Below, in pieces: positions 49,684 through 57,096 of a stretch of DNA of 57,096 nt. The stretch lies in NCBI GenBank assembly GCA_964597075.1, contig CAZQXC010000005.1, forward strand, positions 1 to 57,096, in the 5' to 3' direction. A program made the translations under genes and the position numbers. Source of the stretch: UBA2336 sp964597075 (GTDB lineage Bacteria > Bacteroidota > Bacteroidia > Cytophagales > Cyclobacteriaceae). The notes under the pieces were generated by a model. The model had not been told where the DNA came from. It saw nothing but the letters and a program-made list of their open reading frames with translations, and searched no databases. How positions within the stretch are numbered: the first letter of the stretch is position 1; each line of letters starts with the position of its first letter.

Positions 49684-51159
49684 TTAATCTAAAATTACCC
49701 CCAAACTTTCCATAATCATATCCGAAAGCCACAAGGGCGCAATACCTATAATTACAATGGCAACGATCAGTGTAATAGTCGCCAGCCTTTCATACCATGT
49801 GGCATCCTTAAGCTGATGGTACTCCTGATTTTTAATCGGACCCATTAAAAGGCCACCCACAACCCTGAGAATATAAACGGCCGTAACCACAATGGAAGAA
49901 ATTGCAATGATGGTTATCACCCGGTGAAAGATGTCAGGATGCTGAAACGCCCCCACAAAAATCGTCATCTCCGCAACGAAACCACTCAATCCGGGTAAAC
50001 CGACTGAAGCCAAACCAGCTATAACATAACACACCGACAAGAAAGGAAGAACCTTCATGAGTCCACCCATTTCGTGCACAATGCGGGTGTGCGTGCGCGA
50101 ATACAACATACCGATCAAGGCAAAGAAAAGTGCTGTCATTAACCCATGCGAAATCATTTGCAGCACGGCCCCGGTGCTGGCGGTTTTATTCAGCATTAAC
50201 AAAGCAAATAGTACTAACCCGCAGTGGCTTACCGAAGAATAGGCGTTGATGTATTTTAAATCAGTTTGAGCAAGTACACCTAAGGCACCATAGATCACCG
50301 AAATGGAAGTAAGAATTAAAAATATCCACGCCATTTCGTTGGCAGCTTCCGGCATTAAGTAAATGGCAACTTTCAAACAACCATATCCACCAAGCTTCAT
50401 CAGCACTCCGGCATGGAGCATCGACACGGCCGTAGGGGCTGAGCTATGTCCGTCAGGCGACCAGGTGTGAAACGGAAACAACGCGCCAATTACACCAAAG
50501 CCAATAAAGGTTAACGGAAAAAAAATGCGCTGCATTTCCATCGGGAAATTTTGGTTGGCCAGATCAATGATGTTAAAACTATGTGAACCGTTTACATCAG
50601 AATGGAAATAAATACCGAGTATGCCAACAACCAACAGGGCAGAACCGGCCATCAGCATCAGCGTAAGTTTCATGGCGCTGTATTCTTTCTTGCCGCTACC
50701 CCAAATACCAATTAAAAGATACATTGGGATAACCGCCAGTTCAAAGAACAGGAACATTACAAACAGGTCGAGGGAAATGAAGAACCCGAATACACCGGTG
50801 GCCAGAATAATCAAGGAAGTAAAAAATTCTTTGGCCTGATCCTTTACCTCCCAACTGGCAAAAATTCCGGTGAAGATTACGATGGAAGTCAGCAGGATCA
50901 TGGCTACAGAAATTCCATCTACGCCATAATCAAATGAAATATGCAGACTGGGGTACCATTCAAGCCGGTTACCAAACAAAACGGTTTCCGTATTTCCGGC
51001 AGCCCGCTCTTTAAGAAACTCATACAACAGGTAAAAAGATTGAACAAGCTGAATGCTCATTCCCGTTGCTGACAGTGTTTTAACCTGCTGCGAATTTCGC
51101 GCGAACATAACTGCGAGAGCAGTAAGGGCAGGAATAACCATAAGCGATATCAGCAACAT
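49684..51159 (-). CDS. nuoM: NADH-quinone oxidoreductase subunit M
   Basis: Antiporter-like subunit of complex I, 491 residues, about 14 membrane helices. Conserved residues include the glutamate in FFELAVIPMYLLIG and the lysine motif region GALFPFHTWSPDGHSSAPTA. Typical further motifs are KYINAYSSVSHCG and GFVAEMTIFVGAF. It starts 4 bp after the nuoL stop and is followed by nuoN after a REP-like spacer. Confidence 0.96.
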   Translation of the reverse strand: MLLISLMVIPALTALAVMFARNSQQVKTLSATGMSIQLVQSFYLLYEFLKERAAGNTETVLFGNRLEWYPSLHISFDYGVDGISVAMILLTSIVIFTGIFASWEVKDQAKEFFTSLIILATGVFGFFISLDLFVMFLFFELAVIPMYLLIGIWGSGKKEYSAMKLTLMLMAGSALLVVGILGIYFHSDVNGSHSFNIIDLANQNFPMEMQRIFFPLTFIGFGVIGALFPFHTWSPDGHSSAPTAVSMLHAGVLMKLGGYGCLKVAIYLMPEAANEMAWIFLILTSISVIYGALGVLAQTDLKYINAYSSVSHCGLVLFALLMLNKTASTGAVLQMISHGLMTALFFALIGMLYSRTHTRIVHEMGGLMKVLPFLSVCYVIAGLASVGLPGLSGFVAEMTIFVGAFQHPDIFHRVITIIAISSIVVTAVYILRVVGGLLMGPIKNQEYHQLKDATWYERLATITLIVAIVIIGIAPLWLSDMIMESLGVILD

Positions 51160-51163
51160 ATTC

Positions 51164-53059
51164 TTAAGTGTTTGTAAAAATCATGACCAATACAATAAGA
51201 ATAACCCCCGATAAAAATATATAACCATAATGTTGCAACTGACCGGACTGAAGATCTTTTATTTCTTTTGAAATCCAATTCGTTACGGTGGCTATGAAAT
51301 CCATGAACGCATCAATGATGTGCTTATCGAACCATGCAATGGGTCGCGAAATTAAATTGAAAATAATTTTCTGTGTGATGAAAAGATAAATCTCATCAAT
51401 GTAGAACTTTCGAACCGCTACTTGATATAGAGCGCCAAATGTGTTGGAGATTTTTTCAGGTAGTACAGATTCTTTATTATATAGGGTCCACGCCACCGCA
51501 ATACCCAAAACAGCTACCACAACGGAGATGATGGCCACCGTTACATGAAGGTGTACATGTAGGGGTTGGTTGTCGGAAGAGACAAAGTTTCCGAAGGGAA
51601 TGAATCCGGTAAATACCGACCCAATTGCTAATACAATCATCGGTATAAGCATAAGGGCTGGTGATTCGTGTGGCGTATGGTCATAGGTTCGTTTATTGCC
51701 CCAGAACACTAGAAAGTATAGCCGGAACATATAAAATGCTGTGAGTCCTGCGGACAGCGCAGCAACGCCAAAATAAATAGGGTTAGAAGCGAATGCTGCC
51801 GAAAGAATTTCATCCTTACTGAAGAATCCGGCAAACGGAGGAATTCCCGCAATGGCTAAGCAGGCTATCAGGAATGTAATATGGGTGATAGGTTGATGCT
51901 TGCGGAGATTACCCATTTCACGTATATCATTTCTGTGAAGTGCATGAATAATACTGCCCGCTCCAAGAAATAACAATGCCTTAAAGAAGGAGTGTGTAAA
52001 TAAGTGAAACATAGATGCCGTAAAGCCAAGCCCTTCACTTCCATAGCCGGATACACCCAGCGCCAGCATCATGTATCCTATTTGCGACATGGTGGAGAAG
52101 GCGAGTATTCGTTTGATGTCGGTTTGTGTACACGCGATGATGGCAGCGAACAAAAGCGTGAAAGCACCAATAAAGGCAACAGTATCCAATGCTTCAGGAG
52201 CATGAAAACTAAATACCGGAAACATTCGTGCTACCAGAAAGACACCGGCTACAACCATAGTAGCTGCGTGTATCAATGCGGAAACAGGTGTTGGGCCTTC
52301 CATGGCATCGGGTAGCCAGATGTGCAATGGGAACATAGCTGATTTCCCTGCGCCACCCATAAAAATTAGGGTAAGTGCCCAGGTAAGTACTGAAATACCA
52401 AGGAAAGAAGTACCTGCCATGCTGGCGATGGCTGCGTTTTCCGGATTGGTAATTACACCAAAGTCGAATGTTCCTGTGTAATAGGATAAAACAAGAATAC
52501 CCACTAAGAATCCGAAGTCGGCAAAGCGTGTAACAATGAATGCTTTTTTTGCAGCAGCAACCGCCTCAGGTTTATCGTAATAATATCCAATAAGTAAATA
52601 AGAGGAAACACCCACCAGTTCCCAGAACATATAGAGTTGAAACAAATTGGTAGCCACTACCAATCCCAACATAGAGAAGCTGAAAAGGGAAAGGAATGAG
52701 AAGTAGCGGACATATCCTTTCTCACCTTTCATGTAACCCATGCTGTATAAAAATACCATGAAGGAAACTGTGGTGATCACTACGAGCATCATTACGGAGA
52801 TGGGATCAAGCATAATACCCATATCAATTTGCAATGTTTCGGTAAACCGAAGCCAGGTGATGCGGAACGGAATTATTTTTTCATAAGAAGCTGATTGAAA
52901 GAAATAGTTGTATGCTGTAAGCCACGCAAGCACGGTAGCGATACCCATGCTGGCAGTAGCCAACCACCCCGCCAGCCGGTGCGGAAGCTTTCTACTCAGT
53001 AATCCGTTTATTACGAAAACTGAAAAGGGCAGTATAATGATCAGTAAAACGTACGACAT
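51164..53059 (-). CDS. nuoL: NADH-quinone oxidoreductase subunit L
   Basis: The large antiporter-like subunit with the lateral helix, 631 residues, about 16 membrane helices. Motifs include MFWELVGVSSYLLIGYYYDK, SAMFPLHIWLPDAMEGPTPV and RILAFSTMSQIGYMM. The C-terminal extension (about 560-631) contains the amphipathic lateral helix region. Length matches NuoL. It starts at ATG 53059 and is separated from nuoK by 102 bp with a repeat. Confidence 0.96.
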   Translation of the reverse strand: MSYVLLIIILPFSVFVINGLLSRKLPHRLAGWLATASMGIATVLAWLTAYNYFFQSASYEKIIPFRITWLRFTETLQIDMGIMLDPISVMMLVVITTVSFMVFLYSMGYMKGEKGYVRYFSFLSLFSFSMLGLVVATNLFQLYMFWELVGVSSYLLIGYYYDKPEAVAAAKKAFIVTRFADFGFLVGILVLSYYTGTFDFGVITNPENAAIASMAGTSFLGISVLTWALTLIFMGGAGKSAMFPLHIWLPDAMEGPTPVSALIHAATMVVAGVFLVARMFPVFSFHAPEALDTVAFIGAFTLLFAAIIACTQTDIKRILAFSTMSQIGYMMLALGVSGYGSEGLGFTASMFHLFTHSFFKALLFLGAGSIIHALHRNDIREMGNLRKHQPITHITFLIACLAIAGIPPFAGFFSKDEILSAAFASNPIYFGVAALSAGLTAFYMFRLYFLVFWGNKRTYDHTPHESPALMLIPMIVLAIGSVFTGFIPFGNFVSSDNQPLHVHLHVTVAIISVVVAVLGIAVAWTLYNKESVLPEKISNTFGALYQVAVRKFYIDEIYLFITQKIIFNLISRPIAWFDKHIIDAFMDFIATVTNWISKEIKDLQSGQLQHYGYIFLSGVILIVLVMIFTNT

Positions 53060-53078
53060 AAGTTTCTTGTTCTATTTG

Positions 53079-53138
53079 ACCTTTGCGGGTTTTGCGTATT
53101 TCCTTCGCGTGCTTTGCGTGAAATTATTTCTCGCAAAG
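53079..53138. repeat. TTTGCG-type repeat with inverted repeat in the nuoK-nuoL gap
   Basis: About four imperfect units of 10-11 bp carry TTTGCG or TTCGCG (53081-53120). The last one forms an imperfect palindrome with a downstream inverted copy (CTTTGCGTGAAAT / ATTTCTCGCAAAG, 53112-53138; one internal mismatch). It lies between nuoK and nuoL. Such CTTTGCG phrases recur in other Bacteroidota spacers, from memory. Confidence 0.55.
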
Positions 53139-53161
53139 TCCGGTAAGGTATTTTTCATCAT

Positions 53162-53479
53162 TTAGTATTTCATTTTATCAACTTCCTCCACATCAATGGA
53201 GCGAATATTTCTATACAGATTAATAAATATGGCAATAGCCACTGCCGCTTCAGCCGCGGCAATGGCGATGATAAATAAGGCAAAGAAGTGACCTTCAATT
53301 TGGTCGGGAAAAAGGTATCGGTCGAATATCACAAAATTGATATTCACCGCATTCAACATCAGTTCAACGCCAATCAACATGGTCACTAGATTACGCCTGG
53401 TAAGAAAGCCGTAAGCGCCAATAAAAAACATGGTTGATGTAACAATCAAAACATGCGCTATCGGTACATGTTCCATCAT
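53162..53479 (-). CDS. nuoK: NADH-quinone oxidoreductase subunit K
   Basis: Small three-helix subunit of complex I, 105 residues. The helices and the conserved glutamate in LIGVELMLNAVNINFV are visible, as is the second glutamate in AAAEAAVAIAIFINLYR. It overlaps nuoJ by four bases (ATGA). Confidence 0.95.
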   Translation of the reverse strand: MMEHVPIAHVLIVTSTMFFIGAYGFLTRRNLVTMLIGVELMLNAVNINFVIFDRYLFPDQIEGHFFALFIIAIAAAEAAVAIAIFINLYRNIRSIDVEEVDKMKY

Positions 53480-53991
53480 GATTTTGTAGAGTTACGTTTT
53501 GCAATAACAATAGCACCGATCATAGCGGCCAATAATAAAATACTGATGACCTCGAAGGGAAGTACATAGCCACCCGCCTGATACCCCAGCAAGCGTTCGC
53601 CAATCATACTTACCGTTACGTCAGCAGATGGACCTGTACCCAACACAAAATCGTGGTTGGTTAGCACATATAACGTTAGAGCAAGTCCGCCCAATACCAG
53701 TGTAGCCGTAATGAACATTTTACTCCAGGCAGGCTTTTCAAGTTTCTCGTTAATTTGGGTGGTCAGTAAAACAGAGACAATGATCAACACCACAATACCA
53801 CCGGCATAGACAATAAGCTGAACGGCCGCTAAAAATTGATAGTCGACCATAAAGTACAGCGCGGCTGTTCCGGCCAATGCAAAAAGCAGGTAGACAGCAG
53901 CCCGAAGAATTCTTCGGCTGGTAACGGCCAGCAACGAGAAAATGATCATAATCCCGGCAATGAAATAAAATATGAATGCACTCATTTCCAT
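53476..53991 (-). CDS. nuoJ: NADH-quinone oxidoreductase subunit J
   Basis: Membrane subunit of complex I with five helices, 171 residues. The motif ALAGTAALYFMVDYQFLAAVQLIVYAGGIVVLI contains the pi-bulge region of helix 3. It overlaps nuoI by one base (stop/start TGATG-like) and nuoK by four. Length is normal. Confidence 0.94.
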   Translation of the reverse strand: MEMSAFIFYFIAGIMIIFSLLAVTSRRILRAAVYLLFALAGTAALYFMVDYQFLAAVQLIVYAGGIVVLIIVSVLLTTQINEKLEKPAWSKMFITATLVLGGLALTLYVLTNHDFVLGTGPSADVTVSMIGERLLGYQAGGYVLPFEVISILLLAAMIGAIVIAKRNSTKS

Positions 53992-54467
53992 TATTTGATT
54001 CCGTCCATAATTTTAGAACCGGGATTATTTAAGACTTTGGTAAGTTTCGATCGATCAAATACTGCATGCTCAAAGGTATTAGCCATTACAATGGCATCGG
54101 TAGGGCAGGCGGGTATACAAAGGCCACACATGGTGCACATTTGCAAATGATACACAAACGTGTCGAGTGCCTTCACCTTTCGTCCCTCTACATCTACTTT
54201 TTTGTGGATGATTTCAATGGTGCCATTCGGGCAGGCTACTTCGCAAGCCGAACAACCGGTACACCGGTGTTCGTTATTTTCATCGTGCAGCAATACTACT
54301 TCTCCGCGAAAGCGCTCAAACATCTTGAGTGTCTCGCGATTTTCAGGATATTGTTGAGTGATGATTTCTTCAGGATGGGTAAAGTAATGACCTGTCACCC
54401 GTAGCCCGGTAACGAGTGACTTCAATCCGAAGAATATTTCTTTGAAATAGTTTATTATTCCTTTCAT
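53991..54467 (-). CDS. nuoI: NADH-quinone oxidoreductase subunit I
   Basis: Hydrophilic subunit carrying the N6a and N6b 4Fe-4S clusters. Two ferredoxin motifs are visible: CTGCSACEVACPNGTIEI and CTMCGLCIPACPTDAIVM. The 158-residue length is normal. It is separated from nuoH by 47 bp, 42 of which are a heptamer array. Confidence 0.96.
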   Translation of the reverse strand: MKGIINYFKEIFFGLKSLVTGLRVTGHYFTHPEEIITQQYPENRETLKMFERFRGEVVLLHDENNEHRCTGCSACEVACPNGTIEIIHKKVDVEGRKVKALDTFVYHLQMCTMCGLCIPACPTDAIVMANTFEHAVFDRSKLTKVLNNPGSKIMDGIK

Positions 54468-54472
54468 AAAAT

Positions 54473-54514
54473 GTCTTACGTCTTAAGACTTACGACTTAT
54501 GTCTAAAGTCTTCT
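54473..54514. repeat. Six-unit heptamer tandem array in the nuoH-nuoI gap
   Basis: Units: GTCTTAC (54473), GTCTTAA (54480), GACTTAC (54487), GACTTAT (54494), GTCTAAA (54501), GTCTTCT (54508). The 7-bp period is kept without indels and the array ends at the nuoH stop, so it fills 42 of the 47 bp between the two genes. The seam GTCTTAAGAC at 54480-54489 is a 10-bp palindrome. Confidence 0.7.
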
Positions 54515-55600
54515 CTAAAAATGCCACCCCATCAGACTCAAAAATGCCATCATCACAATGTTTACCAGGTTTATAGGCAGCAAATATTTCCACTCCAATG
54601 TCAATAACTGATCAATGCGAAGTCGTGGGAAAGTCCACCGAAACCACATCATCAGGAATATGATAAAGCTTACCTTGCCGAAGAACCAGAAAATAGGAGG
54701 GATGAAATCCATCACGGCATTAAACCCTTCCCATGTTCCGATATGAAAAGGCATCCATCCACCGAGGAAAACCGTTGCCCCAATTCCGGCAATGATAAAC
54801 ATGTTGGCAAATTCGGCCAGAAAGAAAAAGGCGAATTTTAAACCCGAATACTCGGTATGAAATCCTGCTGTTAATTCGGATTCTGCTTCCGCCAAATCAA
54901 ATGGTCCGCGGTTGGTTTCCGCGGTGCTGGCGATCAGAAAAATCAGAAAGGCAATCATGGCCGGAATATGCCCTTTAAAAATCCACCAGCCATCGGCTTG
55001 TGATTCTACTATTACACTGATTTGTAAACTTCCGGTAAGAACAACTATGGTAAGGAGTGATAAGGCTACCGAAAGTTCGTAGCTGATAATCTGTGCACCG
55101 GACCGCATGGCACCGATTAATGAATACTTATTGTTGGATGACCAACCGGCAAGCAGAATTCCAATTACGCCTAATGATGAAACAGCGGCCACATATAAAA
55201 TTCCAATATCAAAATCGATAGCGTGCAAACCTTTGGCAAAAGGTAAGGCAGCAATCCCCATAAAAGCTGCGATCATAATAACGAACGGAGCGAGGTTGAA
55301 TAAAAAATGATCAGCATCTTTATTGATCAGGGGCTCTTTTAATAATAACTTGATAACATCAGCCAGTGTTTGTGCTGTTCCCCATTTGCCTACACGCATG
55401 GGGCCGAGGCGCTGCTGAAAAAATGCACTTACCTTTCGTTCGGCATACACCAACACCAATCCCAATACAGCAAAGAGTAGCATGAAAGCAACACCAACCA
55501 TTACCATCTCCAGTATCACCACGGTGCCTGGCTCAAAGCGCTCCGCTAATTCTTCATGGATAGCGCGGGTGAGGTAGGAAAAGTCGTAGAGCCACTTCAT
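54515..55600 (-). CDS. nuoH: NADH-quinone oxidoreductase subunit H
   Basis: Membrane subunit forming much of the quinone channel, 361 residues, about eight helices. Conserved motifs include RVGKWGTAQTLADVIKLLLKE and the charged loop TAETNRGPFDLAEAESELTAGFHTEYSG. It follows nuoD after 1 bp; no E, F or G gene lies between. Start ATG 55600. Confidence 0.97.
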   Translation of the reverse strand: MKWLYDFSYLTRAIHEELAERFEPGTVVILEMVMVGVAFMLLFAVLGLVLVYAERKVSAFFQQRLGPMRVGKWGTAQTLADVIKLLLKEPLINKDADHFLFNLAPFVIMIAAFMGIAALPFAKGLHAIDFDIGILYVAAVSSLGVIGILLAGWSSNNKYSLIGAMRSGAQIISYELSVALSLLTIVVLTGSLQISVIVESQADGWWIFKGHIPAMIAFLIFLIASTAETNRGPFDLAEAESELTAGFHTEYSGLKFAFFFLAEFANMFIIAGIGATVFLGGWMPFHIGTWEGFNAVMDFIPPIFWFFGKVSFIIFLMMWFRWTFPRLRIDQLLTLEWKYLLPINLVNIVMMAFLSLMGWHF

Positions 55601-55601
55601 G

Positions 55602-56720
55602 TTATCGGTCTATATCGGGTATTACAAAATCTAACGTTGACATAATGGCTACCAGATCTGCAATTTTACAGCCCTTAGCCATGTGGTTAAGCGCAGACAG
55701 GTTACTGAAACCCGGTGAACGAAACTTTAACCGGTAGGGACTTTTTTGTCCTTCGCTGATAATGTAAACACCAAATTCACCGCGTGCTGTTTCTACTTTC
55801 TGATAGAATTCTCCTTTGGGTAATTTTATAACCGCTTTGGTAGGTACTTTGTATGGACCTTCCGGGATGGTGTCGATCAACTGTTCAATGATGGAAAGTG
55901 ACTCCCACATTTCGTCAATGCGACATTGGTAACGGGCAAAACAATCTCCTTCGGTGCGAAGTATTTCCTTGAATGCTACTTTATCGTAAGCGCTGTAGGG
56001 ATGATGGTTTCTTACATCGCATGAGAACCCGGAGGCACGGCCTGCAGGCCCGGTAACACCAAAGGAAATAGCATCTTCTTTCGAAAGTTTGCCAATACCT
56101 AATGTTCGTTCTCTGAAAATTACATTATTGGAAAGCAGGTCGTCATATTCAGGTAATTTCTTTTTAAAGTAGGTAACGAAATCTTTCGTGCGCTTTTGAA
56201 AATTCGGATGGATATCAAACATCAATCCACCGGGAATATTATAATTCATGGTGAGTCGTGCGCCACATGTTTCTTCGAATATGTCTGTTATTAATTCGCG
56301 ATCGCGAAAGCCATATAAAAAAGTTGTGATGGCGCCCATATCCATACCCATAACCCCCCACCACAGTTGATGAGACGAAAGCCGGGTGAGCTCACCAATG
56401 ATGGTGCGGATTACTTTGACTCGTTCAGGCACTTCCACTTGCAGCCCCATTTCTACGCCAAGACAAACCGCTTCATTATTAATGTGGCAGGAAAGGTAAT
56501 CCATACGATCGGTGAGGTGTACGATCTGCTGGTAGCTGTCGTGCTCACACATTTTTTCAATGGAGCGATGGATGTATCCGATATGGGGTTCCACCTTACG
56601 AATGATTTCACCATCGAGTGAAAGGACCAGCCGTAACACACCGTGCGTTGACGGATGCTGAGGCCCCATATTGATGAAGTACTCTTCTGATTCCAGCTCT
56701 TTGTAAACGGTTTCTTCCAT
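55602..56720 (-). CDS. nuoD: NADH-quinone oxidoreductase subunit D
   Basis: 49-kDa subunit near the quinone site, 372 residues, separate from NuoC. The start motif NMGPQHPSTHGVLRLVLSLDG and RVKVIRTIIGELTRLSSHQL are diagnostic, as is the C-terminal DFVIPDIDR. It abuts nuoC (1 bp). Related to the large subunit of NiFe hydrogenases. Confidence 0.97.
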   Translation of the reverse strand: MEETVYKELESEEYFINMGPQHPSTHGVLRLVLSLDGEIIRKVEPHIGYIHRSIEKMCEHDSYQQIVHLTDRMDYLSCHINNEAVCLGVEMGLQVEVPERVKVIRTIIGELTRLSSHQLWWGVMGMDMGAITTFLYGFRDRELITDIFEETCGARLTMNYNIPGGLMFDIHPNFQKRTKDFVTYFKKKLPEYDDLLSNNVIFRERTLGIGKLSKEDAISFGVTGPAGRASGFSCDVRNHHPYSAYDKVAFKEILRTEGDCFARYQCRIDEMWESLSIIEQLIDTIPEGPYKVPTKAVIKLPKGEFYQKVETARGEFGVYIISEGQKSPYRLKFRSPGFSNLSALNHMAKGCKIADLVAIMSTLDFVIPDIDR

Positions 56721-57096
56721 TTAGTAGGCAATCATATTCACAGGGTCATCATAATCTTTTCGCAGGGGGTAACCCACCCAGTCATCCGTCAGTAGCAATC
56801 TTCTCAAGTCGGGATGGTTTTTGAAAATGATCCCGTATAAGTCAAATATTTCACGCTCATGAAATTCGGCTGTTTGCCAGAGTTTACAGACTGTTTCTAT
56901 CTCCGGTTTTTCCCGAGAACTTATTTTGACTTTCACCACCACCATATGATTAAGGGTGGTAGATTTTAAATGATAGACTACTTCCATGTGTTGAGGCCAG
57001 TCAACACCGGTTAAGCAGAAGAGATAGTCGAAAGAAGTTTGTGAATTGGATTTGAGTTCAGAGAGGAGGGCGCAGGCTTTTTCAGCAAGAACAACA
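56721..57096 (-). CDS. nuoC: NADH-quinone oxidoreductase subunit C, start outside the window
   Basis: 30-kDa subunit. Beyond the internal ATG at 56987, the frame stays open to the window end and reads SFDYLFCLTGVDWPQHMEVVYHL-like NuoC sequence (shown in part), so the start lies upstream. C-terminal motifs are WQTAEFHEREIFDLYGI and the PLRKDYD segment near the end (GYPLRKDYDDPVNM). About half of the protein is in view. nuoB and nuoA probably lie beyond the window. Confidence 0.95.
   Translation of the reverse strand, partial: VVLAEKACALLSELKSNSQTSFDYLFCLTGVDWPQHMEVVYHLKSTTLNHMVVVKVKISSREKPEIETVCKLWQTAEFHEREIFDLYGIIFKNHPDLRRLLLTDDWVGYPLRKDYDDPVNMIAY

Noticed and set aside
1..57096. CRISPR arrays, tRNA/rRNA genes, insertion sequences, prophage
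   Set aside because: None seen on reading the sequence; no repeated direct repeats, cloverleaf-like sequences or transposase genes.

Overview
The window is a 57 kb scaffold piece from a free-living Bacteroidota chromosome, most likely of the order Cytophagales. Supporting signs are the division/wall gene order murE-mraY-murD-ftsW-murG-murC-ftsQ-ftsA-ftsZ without murF or ddl, A-rich leaders without Shine-Dalgarno sequences, promoter matches to the Bacteroidota form TTTG-N19-TAnnTTTG, a type IX secretion C25 peptidase (PorU2-like), and a paaABCD set controlled by a TetR regulator. A run of ten Ns (34196-34205) marks it as an assembled draft scaffold. No rRNA, tRNA, CRISPR array, insertion sequence or prophage was seen, and the gene content reads as core chromosome.

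Layout. 1-11.7 kb: cell wall and division cluster on the + strand, ending in a strong terminator after ftsZ. 11.8-16 kb: envelope genes (small lipoprotein, NfeD/ClpP-class protein, LysM-RlpA-like protein, OmpA-like protein). 15.9-21.4 kb, minus strand: tetR, paaA, paaB, paaC, paaD, a lipoprotein and an AlkB-type hydroxylase; a palindromic operator lies inside a consensus promoter in front of paaA. 21.5-28.7 kb: membrane protein, an ECF sigma factor/anti-sigma/outer-membrane protein set, PadR with a PspC-GIN envelope-stress protein, and a sulfotransferase. 28.8-36.3 kb: a giant PorU2-like protease and a YfhO-type membrane protein broken by the N gap. 36.3-41.7 kb: molybdenum cofactor genes (moaA, moaD, moaE, mobA, moaC, moeA) with an inserted voltage-gated channel gene. 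41.7-47.8 kb: Na+ or K+/H+ antiporter, ffh, a DUF2911 protein, and a retropepsin/RimK/aspartoacylase trio. 47.9-57.1 kb, minus strand: nuoC-D-H-I-J-K-L-M-N plus a coupled 109-residue protein of unknown function.

How the genes work together. The first cluster makes lipid II and builds the Z-ring. The paa genes encode the epoxidase acting on phenylacetyl-CoA, but its reductase (paaE) and the downstream pathway are not in the window. The Moco genes form nearly the whole pathway to molybdopterin guanine dinucleotide. The nuo genes encode the membrane arm and connecting module of complex I, without the NADH-oxidising E, F and G subunits between D and H.

No clearly new defence or mobile system was found. 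The most unusual signals are small-scale: three different repeat-like sequences fill the three larger gaps of the nuo operon (a REP-like hairpin, a TTTGCG-type array and a six-unit heptamer array), paaB is internally duplicated, good palindromic operators precede paaA, padR and moaC/moeA, and ftsA and ftsZ share a leader element with micro-ORFs.
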